Shown one piece after another: positions 1 to 12,965 of a stretch of 64,000 nt of DNA. The notes below the pieces were generated by a model that searched no databases, had not been told where the DNA came from, and saw only the letters and a list, made by a program, of their open reading frames with translations. Made by a program: the position numbers and the translations under genes. The DNA is from Brachynemurus nebulosus (Eukaryota > Arthropoda > Insecta > Neuroptera > Myrmeleontidae), in NCBI GenBank assembly GCA_035578155.1, contig JAPWDM010000006.1, positions 18,430,305 through 18,494,304 of the forward strand. The letters are read 5' to 3'. Positions within the stretch are counted from its first letter, which is position 1; every line of letters starts with the position of its first letter.

Positions 1-347
1 AAAAAGTTTTTATTCCAATATTAAAATATTTTCGAAAATTTCTCTCTGTTCATTTTAATTCATTTAATTCAGTGAGTTTTGAGTTGGGAAACTTTTTCGA
101 CGTCATTCTCACAATTAGTGAAGTTTTAATATTAACTGAAAGTGCGACAAAGGTCATATTAAGTGACTTTGACAAGAATAATTGTGCCACTTGAAAGCTA
201 GATGATGCTCTGTCAATCAAAGTATTCATACGTAAAAAGCCACAGTAGATTTTCACATATTACACTGATAATAATGAATGCCTTTTACACCATACAAAAA
301 CAAAATTTAGAGTTTCGGTAAGCTTGGATAACGGTCATACTTTTAAG
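1..347. other. Anonymous AT-rich sequence
   Basis: No coding, RNA or repeat signature was recognised. The single ORF here is short and has no family likeness. Confidence 0.5.
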
Positions 348-592
348 TCATTTTTCCTCTTCTTTCTAATGGTGTAAATAAAAATTTTTTAACTTGAGAA
401 AATTTTGGTAAAAAACTAATTTTTTTCACGAAAAATGACCAAAAAAACCATGTTCCAGGCATCCTCCATGGCTGGCTAACGAACTTGTCCAACGGTGTGG
501 GACTAAATATAAATATAATATATATAAATTTTAGTGAATATTATTTTCGGTTTCTAGGAACCTCATAACAAATTTCTATTATAGTCCCGGGA
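348..592 (+). repeat. DINE/Helentron-like repeat, copy a (internally deleted)
   Basis: This shares long stretches with the better copies at 767-1232 and 2661-3180: the poly-A/T rich lead-in, the segment around 'ctggctaacgaacttgtcc', then a jump to the 'attttcggtttctagg' right-hand part. The block between them, which carries the (TA)n tract in other copies, is reduced to a short AT-rich stretch near 505-530. The start is approximate. Seen: similarity to other copies. Inferred: class. Confidence 0.65.
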
Positions 593-766
593 GATTTCTT
601 TCGGAGGTCTAAAAAATAGGACTTTCTTCGGAACCCCCCAAAAAGGCATATACTAATATACAAACATATACATATGTATGTATATGACTATATACAAGCT
701 AATATACAACACACATAAATTCCTTTACGTAGTATGTATAAATACCTACGCTCATATATGTATATA
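593..766. other. AT-rich spacer with short TATG/CATA repeats
   Basis: Degenerate tatgtata/catatgta tracts near 655-765. Nothing else recognised. Confidence 0.5.
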
Positions 767-1232
767 TACCCCAGTCGCAGCATCCTGCATAACATAGTGA
801 ATTGCCATTTATAAAAATTAATTTTTTTCGGAAACTAGTTGACATAGAGTAATAGTTTAAAGACCTTTTTTGTGTAATTTTTTCTCCTCTTTTAAATGGT
901 GTAAAAAAATTTCACAAAAATTTTTGAATAAGTGGAAATTTTGACAAAAAACTAATTTTTTTCAAGAACAAAAACCATATTCTTGGCATCGGATGTGTCT
1001 GGCTAACGAACTTGTCCAACGGTTTGCGACTTCCAACATTTTCACCAAATTTCGTAAACCTAGGACATTTCGTTCGAGAGTTATCGTGCGGACATATATA
1101 TATATATAAATTTTAGTGAATATTATTTTCGGTTTCTAGGGACCTCAAAACAAATTTCTGCCATAGTCCGGGGTTCAAGTCGCGTCATGACAGTGGCTGT
1201 AATAGCTGAATTCCATTCTGGAAATTCTCTAA
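767..1232 (+). repeat. DINE/Helentron-like repeat, copy b
   Basis: Begins with 'taccccagtcgcagcatcc' and ends near 1232 with an imperfect hairpin (gaattcc...ggaaattc) followed by CTAA. A short (TA)n tract lies at about 1094-1108, at the same place as the long tracts in copies c and d. The architecture (5' subterminal motif, internal microsatellite, 3' hairpin) is the known pattern of insect DINE-1/Helentron elements, which are non-autonomous rolling-circle transposons. No protein is encoded. Confidence 0.7.
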
Positions 1233-1239
1233 AAAAATT

Positions 1240-1345
1240 GTACCTGATGACGTGATCACGTATACCAAATTTTTAAAAGTTTAAAAAATCGTAATTTTTA
1301 TGGTAAAAACATGAAAATTTGAAACTGCTTACAGGTTTTCGATAC
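1240..1345 (+). repeat. Fragment of a dispersed ~280-bp repeat
   Basis: The segment 'tgacgtgatcacgtatacca' followed by 'gaaaatttgaaactgc' and 'ttttcgatactattttt' closely matches parts of 40460-40580 and 49085-49175, so it is a partial monomer of the same family. Confidence 0.55.
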
Positions 1346-2660
1346 TATTTTTTTAATATTTCCAATAATATTCACCAATATTCACACTAGCAGTCACTAT
1401 TGCATATAAAAATGTACACATAATATATCATTTGTATTCGTATTGAAATAAAACACGTGTTGTATATTTAGACACAGCGAATAATGTCATCCTGTTAATT
1501 CCGCTGTTACAGTGTCATTTTTTTCATAATGCGTCAAAAGAAATATAACTTCATTAGGATTTTTTTTTAAAGGTTTCAAGTTTCAACCTAAATTGATTAG
1601 TCGAAATACTACATATTTTCATTCTCGCTTTTTCATCTACGCCACTTAAAGACAACATTACTTCTGTCAAAATAGAAATTTTTCTCAAATTTCGCCACCC
1701 AAATCATATTATGTAGTTAAAGTAACTCGTTTGTAATAATATGCCCGCCTGATGGGGGTTTCATAATACCTCTACATGCAAACAATGTAGAAATTACAAC
1801 AACGCACAAACTTTTGTACCCCGTTACTATATATTATTTGTCATATAGTTGAAAGTCTCTCTCATAATATACGGCGTATAGAGAACAACAGAACCGAACA
1901 GGGGTGGGGGGGTATTATGTAACGGGGGTGTGGAAGGTGGGAAAGTTGAAGTGAAAATCAACCCTAAATTCAATTAAACCCCCAATCAAACGCCATTGCT
2001 CTACAATTAAATGAACCGTTTCATTTTATCGAGCAGAAATAATCACTAATATACATACATACATACATACATACATACGTAGAGATGCACGTATGCGTGG
2101 GTGTATATGCGTGTTTGTCTAGATCGGATCGAGTCCCGCTAAAGTTTGTTCTATAGTTCTATACATAATCCAACATATAAGGGACAGTTGCCTTAATTGA
2201 TCTACTTAGTACTTTTTCCTTATTTCTGGAGACAGACGAAAATAAATATCAAGAATTTTTTTTTAACAAAGAAAAAATTAATCTATATTTTTGAGGTTTG
2301 GTATTTATTTACTGTGACCTTAAAGTCTTACATCATATTTTTTTATTTCAGTATATATAAAAGTGGCGGCTGCAAAAGTGTTTTATTGGAACGTATATCA
2401 TTCCGTAAATTTCCAATTGGCGAACACTTTAGTAGCCGTAATTATTATCTGAAAAATTTTCACATCTTGACGGTCATTGACGACATAAGATGTCAAATGA
2501 AACTTCACTATTCCATACAAAGTGTATTAGCTATCAAAATAGTTTATCAGTTGGTCATTTCGTCATAATTCTACATGACCATCATCGTGTTAAAAAAATT
2601 TCCCTGTTGTTAAAATAGGTAGAATGTCAGTAAACTAAAAACAAATTCAAAAAAGTAAAA
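1346..2660. other. Anonymous sequence with a (CATA)n microsatellite
   Basis: A clean (CATA)n tract lies at about 2051-2078. A G-rich patch lies at 1902-1940. The 123-residue ORF at 2197-2568 is rich in I, F, Y, L and K, resembles no family I know, and is probably chance. Confidence 0.5.
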
Positions 2661-2985
2661 TACCCTTGTCGTAGCATCCTGCATAACATAGCGAATTTTC
2701 GTTTATAAAAGTTAGTTTTTCTCGGAAACTAGTTGATATAGAACAATAGTTTAAAGACCTTTTTTATGTAATTTTTTCTCCTCTTTTAAATGGTGTAAAA
2801 AAATTTCACAAAAATTGTTGATTAAGTGGAAATTTTGGCAAAAAACTAATTTTTTGCAAGAACAAAAACCATGTTCCTGGCATCCGACGTGCCTGGTTAA
2901 CGAACTCGTCCAACGGTTTGGGACTTCCAATATTTTCACCAAGTTTCGTAAACCTAGGACATTCCGTTCGAGAGTTATCGTGCGG

Positions 2986-3059
<74 letters not shown>

Positions 3060-3180
3060 GTTAGCGAATATTATTTTCGGTTTCTAGGGACCTCAAAACA
3101 AATTTCTGCCATGATACCGGGCTCAGGTTGCGTTATGACAGTGGCTGTAATAGCTGAATTCCATTCTGGAAATTCGCTAA
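2661..3180 (+). repeat. DINE/Helentron-like repeat, copy c (most complete)
   Basis: The most intact copy. The 5' terminus is 'tacccttgtcgtagcatcc'. A 5' subterminal motif GCGAATTTTC (2691-2700) pairs with GGAAATTCGC (3168-3177) at the 3' end with one mismatch. The 3' end is a gaattcc...ggaaattc hairpin ending CTAA at 3180. The interior holds (CA)n(TA)n. Subterminal inverted repeats, an internal microsatellite and a terminal hairpin are hallmarks of DINE-1/Helentron elements. Homology ends at CTAA in three copies. Confidence 0.75.
2987..3056. repeat. (CA)n(TA)n microsatellite inside copy c
   Basis: Pure dinucleotide run: about five CA units followed by nearly thirty TA units, sitting at a fixed position within the DINE-like repeat. 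Confidence 0.95.
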
Positions 3181-4369
3181 AACTGATATATTTGTGTGAG
3201 TTTTTTAAAAAAATTTAAATTTTTATGGAATTTTCGTCTGCTTTTGCATTAAAAAAATCCTTTGGTTCGGATATTGACATAAAAGTTTAGTTCACATAGA
3301 AGGTAATAATATAGAGTATATTTGGCATAAATTTCAAAAAAATTGGTCATGTAGTTTCTGAGTGAGAGTTCCCGCCAATTGTGAAAATACTGTTTCGAGA
3401 AACATGCGTTTAAAATTTCGTTATGCAATAATAAAAACGAAACTATTTCGGCACACAAGAGTAAGAGATTTAGGGTTTGAAGTGGTAAAAGTCCATTGTA
3501 AGCCAACTTTGCACTCCAAAAAAGGTAACTCGGTCAAATAGCTGAACGCGTATCATCCTTTGTAGCTTATGAAATACCCTTTTCAGTATACTTCGAATAC
3601 AGTCTCAAAATTCAGTCAAAATTTGGAAAAAAATACAAAAGTTTCTACAATAATTACCCCAGCAGTACTGTAGCGGCAAGAACTACAACTAAAATCGTTA
3701 CTAACTAAGCAAATCTAAATTTTTTTTGCAAGATATTTAAGGTTATGATTCATCGAGAGCAGTGATCCTATTAAACCAACGTTCCCCTACAATGGTGGAT
3801 GTATGTAAAATTCACGATGACAAACTATGTATGTGTGTATTTCATTACAATGTGCCTAATTAAAACTAAATAAGTGTGGTGCCGTCAATGGTACATACAG
3901 TTACAGTGAAGTTAGCAGTTCATTTTCTATGTTAAAATTATTTCACATTTTATTCACATTTCGTTCGCATGCTGTGAAATATTTATTGGTAATTAATTTG
4001 AAAATATTTTGTCAATAATTTTATCAATAGTGTGTTCTTTTGTTTACACGAACAATATGTACGGGAGGAAATATAATGTTTTTATAAAACCTTATTAAAT
4101 GCTGGAATTGGAAATATTTGATAGTAAGATAAAAGACATTCTTTACGATAGAATTTTACGACAATTCACTGACAAAGTTAATTTGACCGGTGACGTAGCG
4201 TGAATAAAAGAGAGATAGTTACTGTTTTGAAAAGAAATAAACAAATACGGGCTGCATAGATTTATTTACTTAATTGGGTAAATGTAATTTAACAATGCAA
4301 ATAAACTTGTACAAAATTAACTAACTTGAATTACATATATGTAATGTCCAAATTAAATTTTTGAATATA
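3181..4369. other. Anonymous AT-rich sequence
   Basis: No recognisable gene or repeat boundary. Several A/T homopolymer runs. Confidence 0.5.
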
Positions 4370-4377
4370 ATTACGTC

Positions 4378-4796
4378 TAGTGATGAGCAAAATTAGTCTT
4401 GGTCTTGCATTTTTTGCAAGACCAAGACCAAGACCAAGACTATGTATACCAAGAGCAAGACCAAGACCAAGACTATAAGTATGGTTGCAAGACCAATACC
4501 AAGACTCAAGTGAGCAAGACCAAGACAAAAGCAAGAAAAAAGCAACACTTTTGCTAAACTATTTAAATAGTTTGAAAGTATAATTAATACCGTAAAGAGA
4601 GAAAATTCTGATTTTAGAAGGAAAAAATTCGGTAATAAAAAAATGCAAGAAAGTGCAAGATTTTTTAGCAATACCAAAACCAAGACCAAGACTCAAACTG
4701 CTCTAGCAAGACCAAGACCAAGATTCTTAATGCAAGAACAAGACCCAGACCAAGACTGCCAAGTATTGGTCTTGGTCTTGCATTTGTTCATCACTA
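4378..4796. mobile_element. hAT-type MITE filled with GTCTTG/CAAGAC hexamers, copy 1
   Basis: Terminal inverted repeats TAGTGATGAGCAAA (4378) and its reverse at 4796 (ttgttcatcacta, one mismatch). The 8-bp duplication ATTACGTC lies immediately outside both ends (4370-4377 and 4797-4804), as expected for hAT insertion. The interior consists largely of GTCTTG hexamers in one orientation, then CAAGAC in the other, around a short unique core near 4555-4640. ORFs reading LVLVLV or TKTKTK are artefacts of the hexamer. No transposase is present. Confidence 0.9.
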
Positions 4797-4804
4797 ATTA
4801 CGTC

Positions 4805-6129
4805 ATAAAGTTCACTTTACATTTGTTAATCAAAAACTGTGTTCACTTACCCTGAGTCTGAAATTCTTCTAAGAGAATTTTATAAAAAGAATTTTATAAA
4901 TAATCATAATGGTAGCCGTAAAAGAATTGTGCATTATAGCAAAATAAAAAGTGATATTAATCAATAAAATTGTAGACCAGATTGAAATTATTGTTTTTTT
5001 GAATATGGGTTTAAAATTTCGAGAATTCATCAGTTACATTTAGAGATATCATGTAAAGAATTTTAAAAAAAATCGTTAAGTGCGTGTTTTTGACACGCAC
5101 TAAGTAATGTCACCTCAGTGAAAGTGTTAATTTATGATTTTTTGTTAACTCTATAGTTGTTAACTCTACAGCCCTCTTGCGTTTATTCAATATGGATGTA
5201 CAACTCTAATTATTCAATATGGATATACAACTCTATAATAATGTTTCCCCCACTATGATCACACAACGATATTAATATGTCATCCTTCGATGACATAAAA
5301 AAACACGTCTAAAGTTGGCGATGACCGATTTAAAAAAAAAAAAAAAACTTAAACCTTTAAGCATATCTGACTGTTAATTTACGATTTCGGTACCTTCACG
5401 ATATAATCGCTTTAATGTCGGTTTTCACTCACATATTTATGAAAAATCAACGTATTTTTTGAAAATTTCTTTAGACCTAAATCCCCTCAAACAACTCCAT
5501 TTCAAATCCAATATTCGTCATTTAAGATTCTAAAAATTGGTCATATACTTTTGAGGCCATTTATTCCATTCTAGTATAACCAAAAATCTATAATTACCGG
5601 AAAATGAATTTCGAAAATACAGTAAATCGCGAATATCTTGGTGAAATTTTTATACCAAACCTACTCAGGATCCTCGAAGTATATTTTCAACTTGATGACA
5701 TCATTAAGAAAAAAAATTACTATTTATGTTGGAAGTATTTGAAAGAAAATATTCGTTATTATTTTTGATCCATAGCCATGGACACTAACAAAGACAACGA
5801 ACTCAAACGGGGGAATTGCCAGAATTGTCCACGCAAATCGACATATTATTACGTTTTCTTTTTTCACCACTTGTGGTGCTAATTTCCTTTTGTACTGTAA
5901 TTTGAAATTTATTATTGACTTTTTTTCGAAGTCCGCCATTTTGCTATTTTCCGATAAAATTTCATAATTCTAGTGCCGACCAGAATGACATATATCTAAT
6001 TAAGACTAATTAAGAATTTTTGATTTCTGATGTCCCCAAGAGTCAAAATCACCCGGGCCATCCAAATGCTTTTTTTGAGGCACCAACTTCAAGTGATAAT
6101 AATAATAATAAAACAAAATTTAATTTAAT
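4805..6129. other. Anonymous AT-rich sequence
   Basis: Poly-A at 5332-5346. Nothing coding was recognised. The short ORFs at 5724-5939 (-) and 6020-6220 (+) resemble nothing known to me. Confidence 0.5.
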
Positions 6130-6500
6130 CAAAATAGTGTATTGTACAATAAGCTTTTTCCACGTATTTTACACTGTACTTTTTCTACGAGCACATTTTT
6201 TCTCGTACAATTTAACATAAATAATTAAAATAAAATTTAAATAAGTAGTAAAAATTTTTTAAATTTATAATCTCAATGATAAGATGTTCAAATTTTTGCA
6301 AAAGCATACTTTGAAACTATGGAAACAATAATAAATAACCAACTTACATAATATATGTATATTTTTAGTATTATTTATATGGAAGATATATACTAAATTA
6401 ATAACACAGCCTACTTTTTTATTATATTAAGCCGTGGGAAATAATTTCCCACGGCTATTTCCGCATTGTGTGGGCAATTGTTAATTTTTACATATAGTTA
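6130..6500 (+). repeat. Hairpin-bearing repeat family F, copy 1
   Basis: Matches 55886-56345 over most of its length, including 'aaagcatactttgaaactat' and 'gggcaattgttaattttta'. It starts with a 'tgtattgtacaataag' motif that resembles the end of family E (8600-8625). A palindrome with a 12-bp stem and 1-nt centre lies at 6431-6455. Class is unknown, probably a MITE. Confidence 0.6.
6431..6455. repeat. 12-bp-stem palindrome (gccgtgggaaat)
   Basis: GCCGTGGGAAAT, then one A, then the exact reverse complement. The equivalent place in copy 2 (about 56254-56280) has lost the symmetry. Confidence 0.85.
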
Positions 6501-8154
6501 GTCGTGCGCAAAATGTTACTTTTAATAGTAGGAGTAGAAAAAATTTTTTTTGCAACCTTAAGATGTAAATAAAAACATATTAAAAATTCAAAACTTTTCA
6601 TTTGTTCTTTCTCAAAAAAAAAATGGCCCTAAAATAGGCATGAAAAACAGTGCCAGTTACCTTATAGCTTTGAGGATGCCATACATTCAAGAGTTTAGAT
6701 TAGTATCATCACATGACTGTTGTGTCGTTTGCATATACGCGATGTAACTCGCACCATTGCATCGCTGTTTTTTTGTTGTCAAGTTTTATTGTATAGTAAC
6801 TTTATTAACAATTGATTTTCAATGGTCATTAAACGTGAAACATTCTGTAAGCTTTGTTTTACATGTACAGTACATACACAAATAAAGTGATTTATACATG
6901 TATATTATGTATGCATACATATCCATACATGTATGACATGTTTAATGATCATGTCTATCATTTTGAAAACAACAATTTCCCGTCTCGGGAAAATGATCTG
7001 TTCGGGTGTGTGACATTATGTAGTTCGTTTTAATCACGGCCTATTGTTCCCCCTCGAACCAAACGAAACTATAACAAAACTTTATTAAATTATTATGTAC
7101 AAAATAAACATACATATTATATGGAAGCTCATGTACGCATGCGTACGATATGCGCATTAAATATTATCTATAAACGATGAAAACTATATATAAACTACAT
7201 GTATCGTGTATTATGTTGTGTTAATTATTTGTTGTGAAATTAACAGTGTCTATTTAATTAGTTGCTATTCAACGAAAAATCAATTTTAATTAGAAATTTG
7301 TTAATTTTGTGTGAGGTAACAGACAGACAACATTCAAAAATTGAATGAAAAGTTTATGTGATGTACGAAAGCAATTATTAGGATATAAGTTGATGATGTA
7401 TTTTACATAGGTATATTAATTTTGTTAGGTTTTGTTCGGAGCTTCGATAGTGTTATCTTTCTAAGACAAAGCGTTCCGTTTAGAGGGTAGAGATAGTTCG
7501 AAATATCGCAATGTTCTAAATCAAAACAGTCCTTTTTGTTTGCTATTAATATTGCTAATTAAATTCAAAATAAACCTTCACAATTTTACTCCCAATCAGA
7601 GTCAAAAAGAGAAGATGTTAAACCCCGTTCACACAAGAGTTAAAACTTTCGGTCAGTACTGAAAAGAAATTCGACCTGCTAAGCAAGCTCTTTGTCAATA
7701 TATTAGTTTGAATAATTATTGACATTTTTTATAAGGGCTTTTAGATGTGCTTAGGAAACAAGTAGTTCATTTGCGTGTTTCCAATTGCAGAAATACTCAT
7801 GAAAAAAATTACTGTCATTATTATCGTCAAATAACTTGTAGAACGTGTAAAAAAATCAGTTGTAGCCTTGTAGCTAAAAAACAAACCCAAGAACCTTTTG
7901 CAATTTCATCTGTTTGGTTATTAGTTAAAGTCTCTTAGTTGTAGGAGGTTAACTGCTTACGGGGTGACTTTTTATTAATATTTTTTATGAATATGTAATT
8001 ATTTCCAGAGTCCAGAGCCGGATTTACATAAGGGTATTTTGAGCACGTGCCCCCCTGCAGGTTTTTAGGGGCCCTAAAATGGTAAATTGGAGGTTTTTTT
8101 TTTTGCTTGTCATTTACTGGAAAAATTTTAAAAAAATATCGTTGCGCCAAAATG
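6501..8154. other. Anonymous AT-rich sequence
   Basis: Contains short alternating TATG tracts at 6890-6950. At 8020-8085 is a short stretch (gagccggatttac ... gtgccccc ... ggggcccta) resembling the ends of the small hAT-like elements at 48451 and 50698, but without identifiable TSDs. Confidence 0.45.
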
Positions 8155-8625
8155 TTTTTTATTACTCATGCGGGAGAAGTACTAACTTGGCGCACACATT
8201 TCTGTACGCAAAATAGCTGTTTGCCCACTGTACTCTTCCCGCATACTTTTTTGCGTGTGGAAAGTAACTTTCCACACGCAAAATTTAATCAAAACACGCA
8301 AAGCCGCCTCTTAATTTTTCATTTAATAAATATTTCATAATTATTTCTATAGAAACCACCAACAAAGTAATTTAAACGATAATTAATTCAGAAAAAAAAG
8401 ACGAACGCTTAAAAATATTATTTTAAAAAGTAATGAAAATGTCAAAAATGGTGATAATATTAGAAAAAAGTATGTGAAATTCGTAATAAAAAATAGTATG
8501 TGCAACTCGTGCGGGAAATTGTCGATTGCCCCACTCAAGCGAATGAGCGCACTCACTACGTTCGTGCGCTCAACTTCGCTTTCGTAGGCAATCGACAATT
8601 TCCCGCACTTATTGCACAATATACT
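8155..8625 (+). repeat. Hairpin-bearing repeat family E, copy 1
   Basis: Aligns end to end with 27101-27545. It contains a perfect palindrome with 17-bp arms at 8249-8283 and a terminal foldback in which GTGCGGGAAATTGTCGATTG (8509) is repeated in inverse at 8587-8608. The right end 'attgcacaatatacta' is shared in inverse with family F. No coding capacity. Likely a non-autonomous DNA element, superfamily undetermined. Confidence 0.7.
8249..8283. repeat. Perfect 17-bp-arm palindrome in family E
   Basis: TTTTGCGTGTGGAAAGT, a central A, then its reverse complement. This is an extrudable hairpin. Confidence 0.9.
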
Positions 8626-11600
8626 ATAATTTGGCGTTTTTCTCGGGGAGAGCAGTTAACAAGTGCACTGTTAATGACGATACTTCTTTTTTTGAAACAT
8701 TTAGAAAAAATTCACAAATACTGAAAAATGATTTTCTGATTTTTTTCTTCACTTAAAAGTCAAAATAAGTTTCCAAACTTCAAAATACCAAAATTTCTAA
8801 CACTGTCAAAACGTTCCCATAAATGTATTCAAACATTAAAAAATATTTACCAGCTGCTCCAAAATTAAGTTTCAATTATTTTTTCATTACCTCATAAATC
8901 GTTTCGTATACTAATTAGTTACGCCACACAAAATATTCAAAATACTAGCGCCGAGATTCGCCATCATCAAATGGACTATAGTACACTGCATTTATGCATT
9001 TATAAAGCAATAAAGCACCAAACACGTTAAATACATATAATTGCATTTTAATAGTGCATTTTATAATTAATGCACTTAGTGTATGGAAAGTTTATTTTAA
9101 ATACCGAAACATATTCACACCTACATACGGATATGTATAGTAAAACCTCTTCGCTATGAGTGTAGTATCGATGTTTCGTTTTGAAAAGATATTCAACTGT
9201 TTGTGCCACAGAATATTACAGAACGAACGGTAGTATCTCTATACTACTGAAACCAGTGTAACGACAAAGGATAGAAAATAACTCCCCACTATGTTATATA
9301 TGTGCACGCGGAGTTGTATGTGATAGTGCGATAGATGGTTGTGTGTATGGGTGTCTTGCATACGCATAAACATAACATGCATGTGATACGTAAATGTACG
9401 TATACCACGTATACCGTGTCAACACAACGGCAACAATATGACAACAATTGAAACACTCCCATTGGTAGCTACTAAGTGAATGACAACATAGTTCTGTAAA
9501 ATGCACATACTTGCCCATAAGTGATTGCAGAAAAGAGATAGTTGTATTCCTTCCAATATTCTGTGCATTTAACCTTTTTAATTAAAAAAAAAAACTGTCA
9601 GTGGAACATAACTTTGTATGCTATTCGGTATGAATTATAGCCCCCTGTATTTTGACGTATATGCGACTTTTTATGACCGAAATAATTGGTTTGTTTTTCT
9701 TAATGTTTAATGACGACGTTAAATTTCATGGCAATAAAATAATGTGTAAAAAAGTCATTTAAAAAAGTCTGGTTTTAAATTATTTTTTCACTTAATTAAA
9801 AATTATTATAAGACAATGACAATGTATAATTTTTGTCGTCTATAAAAATTTATTAAAGAAGTTGGATTTGTACAGTCTAAAAATATTTCCACCATCACTG
9901 GAATTTTTTTCGTGCTGAATTACTTTTTTATGAGTTTATAATATGTTTTTATTTTTGAATTTTCCGCTAGGCTTCCTTTGATGTTACGTTAAGAATAATT
10001 TACGCTAAGAATATTTTTTTTTTCAGCAGCTCTTTTCCTAATCCTTTTTAAACTTCGAATAAATTTTTAAACAGATTTACCTACTTGCTACGCTATAAAA
10101 TTTCCTAATTTTCCATATGAGTACGTGGAATTTTAATATTTTATCACATAGGTACTATAATGCATTTTCCAAAAAGTTTTCTTTAAATTCAGATAATTAT
10201 TAACAAATTAAAGAGTAATTTTAGTACAAAATAAAAATAACAAAATATATTTTATCCTGGGAATTGTGTAAAACTCTATCGACTGACTACGAAATCCTCA
10301 CTTAATGCATGTCTAGCACGCACTTGGAGATTTTTATATTTGTTATAAAATTTGTCATCCAACATTAAACAGTTTATTATTTCCCAGAACCTGATTTCTA
10401 ATTTATTTTTAATACTTTGCTTCCTATCATTTTCATAAATTATTATTATAGGAAAGTAAATATTATAAATAATATTCATCGAATTCCGGATTTAGTAACA
10501 TTCCATACGTCTAGTAATGATAACTAGAGTTGGGTATTAAAGCCACGGTCAAGATAAGAATATTTGTATTTTTGAAAATATAACCGGTTGTGATTATTTT
10601 TTAAAAACATTTATAACATAGCAAGAGTAATTACTAACAAGTAGTACTTTTGAGTAATATTACTTTATTGTATCAGATGTTTACTGATAATAAATGAAAA
10701 ACTTTTATTTATGCCATGTTTGGATCCATATGATCATTATCAAACAAGTGAATATGTTTTATAGTTCAATAGATACAATAAACACTAGCTATTTTTGTGG
10801 TCTACACACTTATGGATCATCTATATCCCAGCCAAAAGACATATCCATGTTAGAATTAAAAAAAAAAATTAAAATGCTATTTAAATTGTGTGAAATAATA
10901 TGACATTCAGTATACTTTGGATAAATTAAACAAAACTAGACAATATAATACAATTGTTTGTCTTTACCTAATTGTTTGAATTTGTTTATTTTAAGTAAGT
11001 AATTCATTATCTAGCAACCTTACCGTTAAAGATTTGTTTTCTAGTTCCTAGTTCAATGGTGGTACTCGATTATACGCAGATCGTTATAATTTTCGGCGTA
11101 AAAAATTTTTTCAACTGTATTTCAATAAAAAAAACATTTATTCAACGACTGAATTAATTAAATTACAAAATAGAAAACCAAATGGAATTATAAATGTCTG
11201 TATAATCGTTTAAGTTATCGTTGGTTTTCGTCATTTGTTTGTTTCGTGTAAAACTGTAATATCTCTTTCTGGAAAACAAAAGAGACATTAAAAAATATTT
11301 TTCTCTCCTTTTTGTTGGACTTCTGTATATCCATAGGATTGAGTTTTATTCTTAATATCGCCTTTGATAGATATATTTGCGAAATCTGTTAAAACGTAAC
11401 TTAGAAACCTTTCCTGTAATGGCTTGTACGCCGAGCTGGACTGATAACAAATAGACGGAGGCAATATGTAATAAACTTTTTGTATAAAATCATTATAAAT
11501 CTAAACACATTATAAAAACAACGTCCAATTTGTTTTCGTTAATAACATTGATATGCGGAACATATTATTAAAAAATTATTTTCTAATTACGTTCTAAAAA

Positions 11601-12957
11601 TGTAAACAAAAAACAACAGGTATGTAATTTAAATAATTATACTTTTTTTATGACCACCCAGTAGTTGGAGAGTATGATCGTTATTACTTACATCTTTGAA
11701 TGCTTTTTTCTTCAAGAAAAAAAAGATCACCTTGATTTTTTTAAAATGTTTCTATTAAGATTATAATCCTTGTTGGTGGTCTTGTGGTGCAGTATTAATC
11801 CATTACTTAACCTATTAGATAACATTCTCTTTGTTTTTATTCAAAAATTACTGATGTATTCTGAAGAAAGATAAAAAGATACTTGAAAAGAATTAAGTGA
11901 AAATAAGTATTTAGAGTAGTTTTCTTGTATTCGACACTAACAAAGACGTATTGGGCTAGTAATCAGTTATTTAACTTTTATACTACATAAGAAAACGTAT
12001 TTAAAGAATTTCTTGTTAGCAAAGCGCTAATTTCCTTAAAATTATTGTTAAATATAATCATTATATTACAAGGAAAATCAGTTTTTTTTTTTTGAATCAG
12101 AATTTTTACGGGGTATTTTCAGGGCCGTGAAAAAAATGAAGGGCCCCGAAGTCAAACAAATTTTTTTCCCTAAAAGTACAGTTAACGAGAAAAAAGAAGA
12201 ACAATAACGCAGTCACTTCTTCGGGTCTGTTCTCCTCTCCTTTTGCCAAGCCATGGTGTTTATTAATACGAAAACATATTTCGCTGCAAAAATTCATTTA
12301 CTATGAGGACCATTTTTTCTACTTTAAACTTTTTTTGCATTTTCGAAAATTCTCTAAAGATATGGGTGCAACGGACGGAAGGTTTTTGTCGAAACTATAA
12401 GGGTTGCGTGATTTTGACTGCGGAACTCTAATTATGGTTTACTAACAACTATCATCCAGGCTGATAAGTTGTTTTTTTTTTTTTTTTTTCGAAAAAAAAG
12501 TGTAATTTTATTCCTTGTAAAACTGGCTGATATAGTTTAGGCAAGACTTAACAAGAAGCCATATTAGATTTTCTATTTAATTGCTGACGTTTGTTTGAAG
12601 ACACTGTAGATATATATACAAAATCGCCTACTTGTGTAAGAAATTTTGCAATTACGTATTGAGAAAAGTTTTTGAAAATTACAGAGCTTAGAATGTAAGT
12701 AGCTTACCTATATAATTTAGTTCTCGATTTATATTCTTTGTACAGAACTTTGTATCAGAGAACGATTGACAACACTTCCTTCTTAGTCATTACCATTCTA
12801 TTCTGTTCTAGAATAGAATATCGTAAGTATACGTTGTATAGTGTCAATAGATTTTTCTATAGAGCTTCATTATAAAAACCTAGAAAATTTTCGTTCGCTT
12901 ATAAGAGACTTTTAATAATTTACCATATTGGAAAATAAATTAGGGGCGCATCTGTTA
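8626..12957. other. 4.3 kb of anonymous AT-rich sequence
   Basis: No gene could be recognised. It holds A/T homopolymers (poly-T at about 12470-12490) and short CATA-rich patches near 9355-9410. The patch at 12115-12160 (tttcagggccgtg ... gggccccgaag) hints at a hAT-like terminus but has no partner end. Confidence 0.5.
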
Positions 12958-12965
12958 ATCTAGCA

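Noticed and set aside
2197..2568. 123-residue ORF, the second longest on the plus strand in this part
   Set aside because: Composition (I, F, Y, K, L rich) is what AT-rich DNA gives by chance. No domain likeness, and no neighbouring exon signals.
4331..4855. ORFs reading LVLVLV, TKTKTK and similar
   Set aside because: They are translations of the GTCTTG/CAAGAC hexamers of a hAT MITE and recur in the other two copies.
12115..12160. hAT-like terminus (cagggccgtg)
   Set aside because: No opposing terminus or 8-bp duplication could be found, so it was left as anonymous sequence.
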